64,000 nt of DNA from Bacillus thuringiensis (GCF_014932895.1 NZ_JACYOF010000001.1:806001-870000), one strand, 5' to 3'; numbered from the stretch's first letter, positions 1 through 7,980 are shown. Notes: generated from the letters alone by a model not told the origin. A program made the numbers and translations.

Positions 1-41
1 ATCAAAATTGAATAACAAGGCAGAACATAGTTATCAATGAG

Positions 42-75
42 AAAGAGGCATCACTATAGGGTGATACCTCTTTTA
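42..75 (+). terminator. Intrinsic terminator of an upstream gene
   Basis: Two arms (AAAGAGG.ATCAC and GTGAT.CCTCTTTT) form a hairpin followed by T residues. It probably ends a plus-strand gene lying left of the window. Nothing else is recognisable in bases 1-41. Confidence 0.7.
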
Positions 76-101
76 TTATTTTACGGAAAATACACCTTTA
101 T

Positions 102-123
102 ATGTAATATTTAAACATTACAT
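102..123. promoter_or_regulatory. Inverted repeat upstream of the CPBP protease gene
   Basis: ATGTAAT at 102-108 and ATTACAT at 117-123 form a 7-bp inverted repeat with an 8-bp spacer, about 60 bp before the start codon at 180. It could be an operator; the cognate regulator is unknown. Confidence 0.3.
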
Positions 124-179
124 CCGAAAACAAAACACTTTATAATTAAATATATAAATATAAAGAGGTGATTTTATAA

Positions 180-893
180 ATGCAACCTGCTACACAACTT
201 TCTAATGAACAGAAATACTCTATGTCATGGGGACAATTTATTAGCTCCGTTCTATTCGCTTTTTTCGGAACCGGACTTATTACTGTGTTCCTCGCAATGC
301 CCTTAACAATTTATACAGCCGGTCTTACAGATAAAAAACAAATTGCCCTGTATGAATCTATCGCAAATACTGCAAGTATCGTATTACAACTAGCCGTGTT
401 GTTATTCTTCATTTTCAAATTCGAACCCGCAAAAAAATTACTACTAAAATCATTTAACTTTAAAGCACTTAAAGAATGGCGTACATACGTATATTTACTT
501 CTTTTCTTCGCTATAAACATTATACTCAATTACATCTTGTTAAATTATATGTTTCAAGACGCAACAAAGCAGCAATCTTCCGCACTAAACTTAGACGTTT
601 TTAAGCAGTATCAAATATTATTACTTCTCGGCTTCGCAATATTCACACCAATTTTTGAAGAACTTATTTTCCGTGGTTTTATACTTCACTTCTTCTCAGA
701 GCGCTTTCCATTTTGGATTGCAGCCGTCATAACAAGTTTCTTCTTCGGTATCGCTCATACATACTCACTTGGAGTAATGGTAATTACTTTCTTCATGGGA
801 TTATTAATGGCTATTTTATGTAAAAAAACAAAATCCATTATTCCAGCCATGTTATTTCATATTATGAATAATATGTTGGCATTCTTGAGTTAA
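180..893 (+). CDS. CPBP family intramembrane metalloprotease
   Basis: Polytopic membrane protein of 237 residues with about six hydrophobic segments. The CPBP (Abi/CaaX protease-like) signature is complete: the Glu pair E160-E161 with R165 in a FEELIFRG motif, H193 in the GIAHT segment, and H227 with N230/N231 in the last helix. These residues are the expected zinc and catalytic site within the membrane. Family members process prenylated proteins or small peptides, and some give bacteriocin self-immunity; the substrate here is unknown. The start is supported by AGAGGTG about 9 bases upstream. The gene is flanked by terminators and looks monocistronic. Confidence 0.9.
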   Translation: MQPATQLSNEQKYSMSWGQFISSVLFAFFGTGLITVFLAMPLTIYTAGLTDKKQIALYESIANTASIVLQLAVLLFFIFKFEPAKKLLLKSFNFKALKEWRTYVYLLLFFAINIILNYILLNYMFQDATKQQSSALNLDVFKQYQILLLLGFAIFTPIFEELIFRGFILHFFSERFPFWIAAVITSFFFGIAHTYSLGVMVITFFMGLLMAILCKKTKSIIPAMLFHIMNNMLAFLS

Positions 894-921
894 AAAGAGG
901 TATCATCGCGATACCTCTTTT
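893..921 (+). terminator. Intrinsic terminator after the CPBP gene
   Basis: AAAAGAGGTATC and GATACCTCTTTT form a 12-bp stem with a 5-base loop, starting at the stop codon. A and T runs on both sides allow termination in both directions. Confidence 0.85.
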
Positions 922-1037
922 CACTCTTTTATCACAACTTCAAACTCTTCTTCGGTTAACGCTTTTCGATAATTCGTATCGTTACTTCTCATTTCTATCA
1001 ATTTATACATATTTATTAATAACGCCCAAAATAAACC
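921..1037 (-). pseudogene. Possible C-terminal gene remnant
   Basis: A 38-codon open frame on the minus strand runs from just after an in-frame stop to a TGA that abuts the terminator. It begins with a hydrophobic stretch (GLFWALLINMYK) and ends in an acidic tail (ALTEEEFEVVIKE), like the last helix and tail of a membrane protein. It has no ribosome binding site or plausible N-terminus. I infer a decayed 3' end; it could also be chance. Confidence 0.25.
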
Positions 1038-1080
1038 TTATGTAGTAAAATATAACTCATTACATAGAAGGAGATTATAT

Positions 1081-1452
1081 ATGTTGAGCTTACTTTGGAT
1101 TGTTTATATGCCACTTCTTGTTTTATGCGGATTTTTCGGTGGTATTTTTTTAATTATTACTGGCATTAAACATCGGAAATTATTTGTTGGTTTAATGGGG
1201 CTACTTAGCCTCTCCTTTGTCGCGCTACCTTTTGTTTTTTGGAGTATGGGGGTGAATAGTGATACAATCTTCCCTATTTCAACTACTCTATACTGGATAC
1301 TGTTTTCTTTAACTGGATTATCGGCAGGATTAAGTGGATTACAAGCAAAAATTAAAAGTATACGCAACATGGGATTCATTATGTTTATTGCTGGAATATT
1401 AGGGGTTATCTTCTGGGAACTCATGTCTGTAGGTGATTCATTCTATATCTAA
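1081..1452 (+). CDS. Small membrane protein, paralogue of the next gene
   Basis: Protein of 123 residues with four predicted membrane segments, no catalytic motif and no family that I recognise. AAGGAG lies 8 bases before the ATG. It aligns over its full length with the product of the gene at 1492: both have GIFLII.GIK.RK near residue 30, P.S.TLYW.FSL.GL in the middle, and SIR.MG..LFI.G near the C-terminus. The two genes are 39 bp apart and probably cotranscribed. Function unknown. Confidence 0.75.
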   Translation: MLSLLWIVYMPLLVLCGFFGGIFLIITGIKHRKLFVGLMGLLSLSFVALPFVFWSMGVNSDTIFPISTTLYWILFSLTGLSAGLSGLQAKIKSIRNMGFIMFIAGILGVIFWELMSVGDSFYI

Positions 1453-1491
1453 TATTTTTTTAGAAACCCACAAATCGGAGGGAATACAGCA

Positions 1492-1848
1492 TTGTTTGGA
1501 ATACTAACTTGGATGATTTTAGCTCTTACTTTGATGGTATGTGAATTTATCATTGGCATTTTTTTAATTATTGCTGGTATTAAATATCGGAAATCACTTA
1601 CTCTTATAGCTGGTTTGATTAGCGTATCGCTTATCTTTGTTCCTATCATTTGTATAGGTTATGGAATAGACTTAGAGGGGGTGGTTCCAATTTCAGGAAC
1701 TTTATATTGGAGCTTCTTCTCTTTAGCTGGACTAGTAGCTATTATAAGCGGAAGACACATATCGAGTATTCGTTCTATGGGGACGATTTTGTTTATAACA
1801 GGATTATGCTCTGTAATTGGTTATCATTTTTTATATCTAACTCTTTAA
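1492..1848 (+). CDS. Small membrane protein, tandem paralogue
   Basis: Protein of 118 residues with four hydrophobic segments, homologous to the gene at 1081 (see shared motifs there), so this is a tandem duplication. The start is TTG, chosen because GGAGGG stands 9 bases upstream and no ATG is available near it. The pair ends at a strong terminator. The two copies have diverged considerably outside the shared motifs, so the duplication is not recent. Function unknown. Confidence 0.7.
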   Translation: MFGILTWMILALTLMVCEFIIGIFLIIAGIKYRKSLTLIAGLISVSLIFVPIICIGYGIDLEGVVPISGTLYWSFFSLAGLVAIISGRHISSIRSMGTILFITGLCSVIGYHFLYLTL

Positions 1849-1854
1849 AAAGAC

Positions 1855-1884
1855 AAAAAAGCAGGGAATTAATTCCCTGCTTTT
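1855..1884. terminator. Bidirectional terminator
   Basis: The perfect 20-base palindrome GCAGGGAATTAATTCCCTGC is flanked by six A and four T residues. It ends the plus-strand paralogue pair and the minus-strand efflux operon, whose stop codon lies inside it. Confidence 0.9.
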
Positions 1885-3668
1885 CTATTTGCTTTATTGC
1901 CTGATGGTAAGAAGAACGATAACACCCAAGCAACACCCGCTAATATTGTTGCAATTAAGAAGGCATCGTTAATACCGTTAATTGCAGATAGCTGTGAAAT
2001 TTGTCCATATAGTAATTGCGTGCTCATTGCATCTCCTGCTTGAGCTGATCCGGCTAAGGCTGCTAAGCTTTGCCCCATACCGTGTACTTTATCAACTAAT
2101 ATTGGGTTTGATGTTGTTAACATGTTACCGTAATCTGCTACGTGAGCAGTTGTTTGTTGCGTCATAAGTGTGATTAAAATTGCCGTTCCGATTGAACCAG
2201 CTACTTGTCTTGATGTATTTTGCGTTGCCGTACCGTGAGAAATTAATTTCATAGGCAACGCGTTCATACCAGCTGTCATAATTGGCATCATAATGAATGA
2301 CATACCAATTGAACGTATAATATAATCCGTCATAATAACGCTATATGGCGTATCCATTGATAACTTTGTAAATTCATATGTCGCAAACGTTGTAATGGCT
2401 AATCCAACAATTGCCAACGGGCGAATGCCATACTTATCAAATAGTTTACCTGCAACTGGCCCCATGATCCCCATAATTAATGATCCTGGAAGTAATAATA
2501 GACCTGATTCTATCGGTGTGAAACCGCGAATGTTTTGCAGATATACTGGAAGTAATAACATACCTCCGAATAATGCCATCGTTACGATCGCGTTAATTAC
2601 TAATGTGAAAGTGAATGTTGGATATTTAAATACTTGTAAATCAAGCATTTTATTGTCCGTTGTTAACTCTCTCCAAATAAATACCGCTAAACCAATGACA
2701 CCGATGATAAGCGTTATAACAACTTCTGCACTAGTCCAACCATTATTTCCAGCTTCACTAAATCCATACAGTAAGCTTCCTAGTCCAATACTTGAACTAA
2801 TTACACCAAATACATCTAATTTCGTTTTAGACACTGGCTGAGCTAGTGTAAAGAATTTTAAAGATAGGAACGTAATAATTAAACCGATCACAAACATCGC
2901 ATAGAACATTAAGTTCCAGCTATAGTTTTCAATTACCCAACCTGTTACAGTCGGTCCGATAGCTGGTGCTAAAATCATTGCAACACCTAGTAACCCCATT
3001 GCTGCTCCGCGCTTATGAGGCGGGAATAACGTCATAAAGATATTCATACCAACTGGCATTAAAATACCTGCACCTACCGCTTGAATAACGCGGCCTGTCA
3101 TCATCATTGTAAAGTTTCCTGAAGTAGCACAAATGATAGATCCCACCGTGAAGAATAACATTGCCGCTACGAATAATTTACGATAGGTAAATCGTGAAAC
3201 TAAAAAGGCACTAACCGGCACTAAAATACCATTCACAAGCATGAAGCCTGTAATTAACCATTGCGCCGTTGAAGTTGATACGTTAAATTCATTCATTAAC
3301 GGTGGCAATGCAACGTTAATGATTGTTTGGTTTAAAATAGAAACGAACATACCGAGAATTAATACCGCTACGACTGCTTTTACATTCACATTCTCTACAG
3401 GCATAGACATTTGTTTTTTCGGCATTTCTTTTTCTTGTTTTACTTCTTCTGGTTTTCCTGTTTCTAACTCAACTACATTAGAAATTTCTGTTTCTTGCTT
3501 TCGCTCAATTTCTTTCTCTTCTGTTTCTACCTTACTTACTTCTATTTTACTTACGGCTGGGACTTGTTCTTCTCCCACGTTCGTTTTTTTCTTTCGTAAA
3601 AGACGATTTACAAGGAAGAAGACGATTATACAAAATAGTGCATATCCTACAATTGCAATTGAGGACAT
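1869..3668 (-). CDS. DHA2 family (EmrB/QacA-type) multidrug efflux MFS transporter
   Basis: A 599-residue major facilitator of the 14-helix drug:H+ antiporter-2 family, which exports drugs by proton exchange and works with the HlyD-like protein encoded just upstream. Residues from about 100 on match EmrB-type transporters (ALPPLMNEF and QWLITGFML region near helices 1-2; GAGILMPVGM near helix 4). The first 95 residues are unusual: a membrane segment (about residues 5-22) followed by a Lys/Glu-rich linker of about 70 residues before the canonical first helix. The start has GGGGGAG 5 bases upstream. It follows the hlyD-like gene by 12 bp in a two-gene operon. Confidence 0.9.
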   Translation of the reverse strand: MSSIAIVGYALFCIIVFFLVNRLLRKKKTNVGEEQVPAVSKIEVSKVETEEKEIERKQETEISNVVELETGKPEEVKQEKEMPKKQMSMPVENVNVKAVVAVLILGMFVSILNQTIINVALPPLMNEFNVSTSTAQWLITGFMLVNGILVPVSAFLVSRFTYRKLFVAAMLFFTVGSIICATSGNFTMMMTGRVIQAVGAGILMPVGMNIFMTLFPPHKRGAAMGLLGVAMILAPAIGPTVTGWVIENYSWNLMFYAMFVIGLIITFLSLKFFTLAQPVSKTKLDVFGVISSSIGLGSLLYGFSEAGNNGWTSAEVVITLIIGVIGLAVFIWRELTTDNKMLDLQVFKYPTFTFTLVINAIVTMALFGGMLLLPVYLQNIRGFTPIESGLLLLPGSLIMGIMGPVAGKLFDKYGIRPLAIVGLAITTFATYEFTKLSMDTPYSVIMTDYIIRSIGMSFIMMPIMTAGMNALPMKLISHGTATQNTSRQVAGSIGTAILITLMTQQTTAHVADYGNMLTTSNPILVDKVHGMGQSLAALAGSAQAGDAMSTQLLYGQISQLSAINGINDAFLIATILAGVAWVLSFFLPSGNKANRKAGN

Positions 3669-3680
3669 CTCATCTCCCCC

Positions 3681-4334
3681 TTACTTATGAATACGAACTG
3701 ACACATTCATTCCAGGAACAATATTTACTGATTTACTATGATCTAGAGAAATTTTAACTGGTACAACTTGCTTTACTTTCGTATAGTTTGCTGTTGCGTT
3801 ACTTGATGGTAACATCGAGAATGTATTTGCTGTTGTTAATCCAACTTGTTCTACTTTCCCTGTTAACGTTGTATCTGGGTATGCATCTACATATACATCT
3901 ACTGTTTGACCTTTTTGAACATCATCAATAGTTGTTTCTTCAATGTTTGCTGTTACCCATAAATTGTTCATATCAAATGCGTAAGCAATCGGGCTACCTG
4001 CTCCAACGAACGCATTTGTTGTTGCGTTTGATTGTACAACTGTTGCATTTTGCGGAATTGTTACATCTACTGTTTGTTCTCCATTTGCTGCCGCTATAGT
4101 AACAGCACCTAATTTATCATTCTCATTGTAGTTTTTTCCTACTTCAGCTTTCCAGTCAGTTAGTTTACCCGCTACTGGTGAAGCAATCGGAATTACCTTT
4201 CCATCAATCTTTGCATTGTCTGTTTTTAAGTAATTTTCCGTTTGGTTGTAATAGTAATAACCGCCAATGCCGCCGCCAACTAGTACAATTAATGTGATAA
4301 TGTTGATAATTACCATTCTTCGAAACTGATTCAT
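3681..4334 (-). CDS. HlyD/EmrA family membrane fusion protein
   Basis: A 217-residue adaptor with one N-terminal membrane anchor (about residues 8-28), then a biotinyl-lipoyl-like half motif (KIDGKVIPIASPVAGKL), a beta-barrel region (NNLWVTANIEET) and a C-terminal VPVKISLD...GMNVSVRI segment. It is shorter than Gram-negative EmrA and has almost no coiled-coil hairpin, as expected in a cell with no outer membrane. The start at 4334 is preferred over an ATG 24 bases upstream because AAGGAGAGG stands 6 bases before it. It is the first gene of the efflux operon. Confidence 0.88.
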   Translation of the reverse strand: MNQFRRMVIINIITLIVLVGGGIGGYYYYNQTENYLKTDNAKIDGKVIPIASPVAGKLTDWKAEVGKNYNENDKLGAVTIAAANGEQTVDVTIPQNATVVQSNATTNAFVGAGSPIAYAFDMNNLWVTANIEETTIDDVQKGQTVDVYVDAYPDTTLTGKVEQVGLTTANTFSMLPSSNATANYTKVKQVVPVKISLDHSKSVNIVPGMNVSVRIHK

Positions 4335-4431
4335 TGCATTCCTCTCCTTATATCGCATATAATTTTTTTCTAAACTATTTACGCCCTTATTGTTTAGATT
4401 GCTTAATTGTTAATTATATTAACTTTTAAAC

Positions 4432-4458
4432 AAAAAAATCACACCATCTGCGGTGTAA
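4432..4458 (-). terminator. Terminator inside the efflux operon leader (possible attenuator)
   Basis: On the minus strand TTACACC pairs with GGTGTGA around a 6-base loop and is followed by seven T residues. It has no T run on the plus strand. No minus-strand gene ends nearby. It sits between the predicted efflux promoter (4514-4541) and the hlyD-like start (4334). An upstream GCACC at 4487-4483 could pair with the GGTGT arm and act as an antiterminator. Attenuation is an inference. Confidence 0.5.
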
Positions 4459-4513
4459 ATCGAAATTTATCTACCTGCCAGCGGTGCTGATTTCTGAAGG
4501 ACTATCGTTTATA

Positions 4514-4541
4514 ATTATAAATAATTATTTTAAATCTACAA
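4514..4541 (-). promoter_or_regulatory. Predicted promoter of the hlyD-like/DHA2 operon
   Basis: TTGTAG (4541-4536), a 16-bp spacer and TATAAT (4519-4514) on the minus strand form a good sigma-A promoter. The -35 box touches the ACCGACA arm of an adjacent inverted repeat. Confidence 0.5.
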
Positions 4542-4601
4542 CCGACAATTTACGTATGAAATGTCGGTTAAACAACAATATAACACCAATATGTTGTTTA
4601 A
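4541..4601. promoter_or_regulatory. Two inverted repeats, probable TetR operators
   Basis: The first repeat is ACCGACA (4541-4547) with TGTCGGT (4562-4568). The second is TTAAACAACA (4568-4577) with TGTTGTTTAA (4592-4601). They lie between the divergent efflux operon and the tetR-like gene; the first overlaps the efflux -35 box and the second lies just before the regulator gene. Autoregulation plus repression of efflux is the usual TetR arrangement. Confidence 0.55.
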
Positions 4602-4630
4602 GTATAGAAAATCAAACGAGGAGAAGTAAA

Positions 4631-5248
4631 ATGTCTATTAAAAATACAAATGATCCACGTGTAAAGCGGACGAGACAACTCATACAGGATGCTTTTGTCG
4701 CTTTAGTAGGCGAAAAAGGCTTTGAAAATGTAACTGTTCAACATATCGCAGAACGTGCTCCCGTAAATCGCGCTACATTTTATAGCCATTATCAAGATAA
4801 GTATGATTTATTGGAGAAAAGCATTGAAGAAATGTTAGAAAAATTAACGGAAGTAATCAAACCAAAAAAGGGAAACAAGGAAGAGTTTCAACTTACATTT
4901 GATTCACCAAATCCAACTTTTTTAGCTTTATTCGAACATATTGCAGACAATGCGAACTTCTATAACGTTATGCTTGGGGATAAATCTGCTGGAAACTATA
5001 CGTATAAGATGATGAAAACAATTCAAACACATTTAACATTAAGCCTTTCCATTTCCCAACCTAACGATGAAAAATTAATGGTTCCACGTGATATTCTCAT
5101 TAGTTATGTTACTGGCGCCCACCTTGGGATGATTATGTCATGGTTAAAAAAAGGTATGATTTATACCCCGCGTTTTATGGCCATGCAATTAACTCGTTTA
5201 ATTATTTTAGGAGCCCATACTGCTGCAGGTTTAGAAAGGCCCTTTTAA
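4631..5248 (+). CDS. TetR/AcrR family transcriptional regulator
   Basis: A 205-residue one-component repressor. Residues 1-60 form the TetR DNA-binding domain, with the recognition helix region in APVNRATFYSHYQDKYDLL (about residues 40-58). The remaining helical part resembles the C-terminal domain of TetR regulators of multidrug pumps and should bind ligand. The start at 4631 follows AGGAGAAG by 4 bases; longer in-frame extensions upstream run through the operator region and lack a ribosome site. It diverges from the efflux operon, which it probably represses. The inducer is unknown. Confidence 0.88.
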   Translation: MSIKNTNDPRVKRTRQLIQDAFVALVGEKGFENVTVQHIAERAPVNRATFYSHYQDKYDLLEKSIEEMLEKLTEVIKPKKGNKEEFQLTFDSPNPTFLALFEHIADNANFYNVMLGDKSAGNYTYKMMKTIQTHLTLSLSISQPNDEKLMVPRDILISYVTGAHLGMIMSWLKKGMIYTPRFMAMQLTRLIILGAHTAAGLERPF

Positions 5249-5253
5249 AACAG

Positions 5254-5288
5254 AAAAAAAGCGAAGGAGAATCCCCCTTCGCTTTTTT
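5254..5288. terminator. Bidirectional terminator
   Basis: AAAGCGAAGG and CCTTCGCTTT pair around a short loop, with A and T runs on either side. It ends the tetR-like gene and, in reverse, the aminopeptidase gene that stops at 5292. Confidence 0.85.
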
Positions 5289-5291
5289 CTA

Positions 5292-6377
5292 TTAATTAAA
5301 TGTAATGTTATGTACGGCCTCTTTATCAAGACGTTTAATAACTTCTACAATTAACTTCACTGCATTTTCATAATCATCACGATGTAACATTGCTGCATGT
5401 GAATGGATGTAGCGCGTTGCAATTGTAATTGCCATGGATGGAATACCATTTACAGCAATGTGAATTGCGCCTGCATCCGTTCCGCCACCAGCTACTGAAT
5501 CATATTGGTATGGAATTTGTAATTCATCGGCAACATCAACTACGAAATCACGTAAGCCTGTATGTCCAATAACAGAAGCATCATATAAAATGATTTGTGG
5601 ACCATCGCCCATTTTACTTTGCGCTTCTTTTGACGTTACACCTGGTGTATCTCCAGCGATACCAACATCTACTGCGAACGCGATATCTGGTTGAATATAA
5701 TTCGCCGACGTTTTTGCACCGCGAAGTCCAACTTCTTCTTGTACAGTTCCAACACCGTATACAACGTTTGGATGTTTTTCATCTTTTAATTGTTTTAATA
5801 CATCAATTGCAATTGCACAACCAATTCGGTTATCCCATGCTTTTGCAAGTAACATTTTTTCATTCTTCATTACTTGGAATTCAAAGTAAGGTACAACTTG
5901 ATCTCCTGGTCGTACGCCCCACTCCATCGCTTCTTCTTGACTAGAAGCACCAATATCGATGAACATGTCTTTAATTTCAACTGGCTTTTTACGAGCTTCT
6001 GGAGGTAAAATGTGCGGTGGTTTTGAACCAATTACACCTGTTACATCTCCTTTGCGCGTTACAATCGTTACGCGCTGTGCAAGCATAACTTGTGACCACC
6101 AGCCACCAACCGTTTGGAAACGAAGAAAGCCTTTGTCATCAATTTGCGTAATCATAAAGCCAACTTCATCTAAATGACCTGCAACCATAATTTTTGGGCC
6201 GTTTTCTTCCCCTACTTTTTTCGCAACTAAACTTCCTAAATTATCAGTAGAAAGTTCGTCCGCAAACGGCTCAATATATTTCTTCATTACTTCGCGTGGT
6301 TCACGCTCGTTACCAGCAATACCGCGTGCATCTGTTAACTCTTTTAGCATTGTCAATGTCGCGTCTAATTTTGTCAT
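5292..6377 (-). CDS. ysdC: M42 family (glutamyl) aminopeptidase YsdC
   Basis: A cytosolic dinuclear-metal aminopeptidase of 361 residues, the size of B. subtilis YsdC. The M42 ligands are present: H68 (AGHLDEVGF), D182 (AWDNRIG), catalytic E214 with ligand E215 (VQEEVGLRG), D237 (VDVG) and H325 (RYIHSH). M42 enzymes form tetrahedral 12-mers that trim peptides. The ATG at 6377 is preferred over an in-frame GTG at 6386 because the ribosome site AAAGGAGGG would overlap the latter. It follows the dUTPase gene by about 70 bp and may be cotranscribed with it. Confidence 0.93.
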   Translation of the reverse strand: MTKLDATLTMLKELTDARGIAGNEREPREVMKKYIEPFADELSTDNLGSLVAKKVGEENGPKIMVAGHLDEVGFMITQIDDKGFLRFQTVGGWWSQVMLAQRVTIVTRKGDVTGVIGSKPPHILPPEARKKPVEIKDMFIDIGASSQEEAMEWGVRPGDQVVPYFEFQVMKNEKMLLAKAWDNRIGCAIAIDVLKQLKDEKHPNVVYGVGTVQEEVGLRGAKTSANYIQPDIAFAVDVGIAGDTPGVTSKEAQSKMGDGPQIILYDASVIGHTGLRDFVVDVADELQIPYQYDSVAGGGTDAGAIHIAVNGIPSMAITIATRYIHSHAAMLHRDDYENAVKLIVEVIKRLDKEAVHNITFN

Positions 6378-6447
6378 TGCCAACACCCTCCTTTTTCTTC
6401 AGTCACTTCATTATACAATAAGTAAATCGAAATATTCAAAAATCAAC

Positions 6448-6939
6448 TTAATATCCTTGTGTTTGACGCTGATGATTTACTTCATTTTTGTCTAAATACG
6501 CCTTTTCAATCTCTTCTTGCTCAAATTCAAGCGCTTGTCCAAGTCGAAGATAGCTTGTAAATAATTCAATATAGTTCGTAATAGATGGTTGATCTGTAAA
6601 ACGAATCACTTTCGCATATGTGTCTAAGAAAATCTCTACTTGTGTTTTATTCGTTTGTGCACATTTATAGAATAGGAAGTTTTTATCAATACCTAAATCA
6701 ATTCCGATTGATAAAATAAAATGCAAACCATCTACGTATTCTTCTAATATTACTTCACGTTCTGAAGCTGGTTTATTGCTCCAATATTTAAAACAACGTG
6801 TTTCGTTTGCAAGCTCTCCAATTTCTACAAGAAGAGCTAACATTTTTTCTTTTAATAGCTTTTTCGGTTGTAAGTCATGTTCTTTCGCAATACGGTCATC
6901 TAATTCTTTTTGTAATTTAAATAGTTGTAGTAAGTCCAT
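6448..6939 (-). CDS. All-alpha dUTP diphosphatase (dimeric dUTPase/MazG-like)
   Basis: A 163-residue protein of the all-alpha NTP pyrophosphatase fold. It carries the magnesium-binding signature E39-x2-E42 (VEIGELANE) and E67-x2-D70 (EEYVDGLHF), and the KYW segment typical of the dimeric dUTPase group. It should hydrolyse dUTP to dUMP and pyrophosphate, keeping uracil out of DNA and supplying thymidylate synthesis. The start at 6939 is placed by GGAGGAGG 7 bases upstream. Confidence 0.85.
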   Translation of the reverse strand: MDLLQLFKLQKELDDRIAKEHDLQPKKLLKEKMLALLVEIGELANETRCFKYWSNKPASEREVILEEYVDGLHFILSIGIDLGIDKNFLFYKCAQTNKTQVEIFLDTYAKVIRFTDQPSITNYIELFTSYLRLGQALEFEQEEIEKAYLDKNEVNHQRQTQGY

Positions 6940-7191
6940 TCTATTGTCCTCCTCCAACATCGCATTTTATGCAACAATGTTGTTTCATCTCAAAGTTCAT
7001 TATTATTTTTCATTTCTTATTAATAAGTCAGCTATCTACCTCTTTATAAAATAGCTTGTCCTTAATTTGCAAATACGTTTCAATCATCACTCATAGATTG
7101 TTCACCCGATGAAAGTTCCATATCATCTTTCCATTATAGCAGTGTCGTTTCAGCTAGGAAAGCCACTCTTCTTTCCAAACGAACATAATTG

Positions 7192-7217
7192 AAAAAAGCC
7201 AGGAGGATTCCCCTGAC
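7192..7217 (-). terminator. Second terminator downstream of rplT
   Basis: On the minus strand GTCAGG and CCTGGC flank an 8-base loop and are followed by six T residues. It lies about 105 bp beyond the main rplT terminator, either as a back-up or as the end of a short independent transcript. Confidence 0.55.
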
Positions 7218-7320
7218 TTCATATATATATTCTTCTATATCGCTATAACTTTTATATTGATTTTGTCATATCGATAAAGACACGTCCGTTAATCTTTAGA
7301 ATTTCTCTTTGAATACAAAT

Positions 7321-7353
7321 AAAAAACCTTAGAAGAAAATTCTTCTAAGGTTT
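7321..7353 (-). terminator. Terminator of infC-rpmI-rplT
   Basis: AAACCTTAGAAGAA and TTCTTCTAAGGTTT form a long stem followed by T residues on the minus strand, just after the rplT stop. Confidence 0.9.
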
Positions 7354-7364
7354 CAACTAATTAA

Positions 7365-7721
7365 TTAGTTAATGTTGTTTTTTGCAACTGTTGCTAATTC
7401 AGCGAAAGCTTTTTCGTCATGAACAGCTAAGTCAGCAAGCATCTTGCGGTTAACTTCGATGCCAGCATTTTTAAGACCGTGCATTAAGCGGCTGTAAGAA
7501 AGACCATTCATACGAGCTGCTGCGTTGATACGTGTAATCCATAATTTACGGAAGTCACGTTTCTTTTGACGGCGGTCACGGAATGCATACATTAGAGATT
7601 TCATAACCTGTTGGTTAGCAACCTTGAATAATGTATTTTTTGAACCGTAGTAACCTTTTGCTAATTTAATTACTTTTTTACGACGTTGACGAGTAACTGT
7701 ACCACCTTTTACTCTTGGCAT
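7365..7721 (-). CDS. rplT: 50S ribosomal protein L20
   Basis: Ribosomal protein of 118 residues with the usual basic N-terminus ([19 protein letters not shown]) and the conserved [15 protein letters not shown] segment. It is needed early in 50S assembly by binding 23S rRNA. In Bacillus it also binds the infC leader and represses its own operon; the leader is present here at 8553-8690. The gene is third in the operon, 37 bp after rpmI, with TAGGAGG before the ATG. Confidence 0.98.
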
Positions 7722-7758
7722 AATATTACCTCCTAATTGTTCTATATATCAGCCGAAC

Positions 7759-7959
7759 TTATTTTAAGTTGTCAAGCATTTGACGAATGCGTTTGAAGTC
7801 ACCAGCGCTTACTACACCAGCTTTACGTAGTTTACGTTTAGCTTTTGTAGATTTGTTAGCGAATAAATGGCTTGTGTAAGCGTGAGAACGTTTCAGTTTA
7901 CCTGATCCAGTCTTTTTGAAACGCTTTGCAGCGCCGCGATGAGTTTTTTGTTTAGGCAT
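7759..7959 (-). CDS. rpmI: 50S ribosomal protein L35
   Basis: Small basic protein of 66 residues with the bL35 pattern ([20 protein letters not shown], then [10 protein letters not shown] and KRKLRK). It is part of the large ribosomal subunit and sits between infC and rplT as in most bacteria. GAGGAGG precedes the start. Confidence 0.98.
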
Positions 7960-7980
7960 AGGTATTTCCTCCTCTATCTA

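Larger units (their letters stand above)
6940..7364. other. Intergenic region before the dUTPase gene
   Basis: This 425-bp gap holds two minus-strand terminators (7192-7217 and 7321-7353) and a minus-strand TATAAT near 7136, but no convincing -35 box. I see no gene; only very short minus-strand frames occur (for example a 13-codon one near 7115). Confidence 0.5.

Noticed and set aside
2395-2841. 148-codon plus-strand frame
   Set aside because: Antisense shadow of the same transporter; composition is typical of a reverse frame.
3241-3690. 149-codon plus-strand frame
   Set aside because: It is the antisense of the DHA2 transporter N-terminus, lacks a ribosome site and has no protein-like pattern.
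4432-4458. Hairpin as terminator of a plus-strand gene
   Set aside because: There is no T run on the plus strand and no plus-strand gene ends before it.
5597-5944. 115-codon plus-strand frame rich in Leu and His
   Set aside because: Shadow of the M42 aminopeptidase gene.
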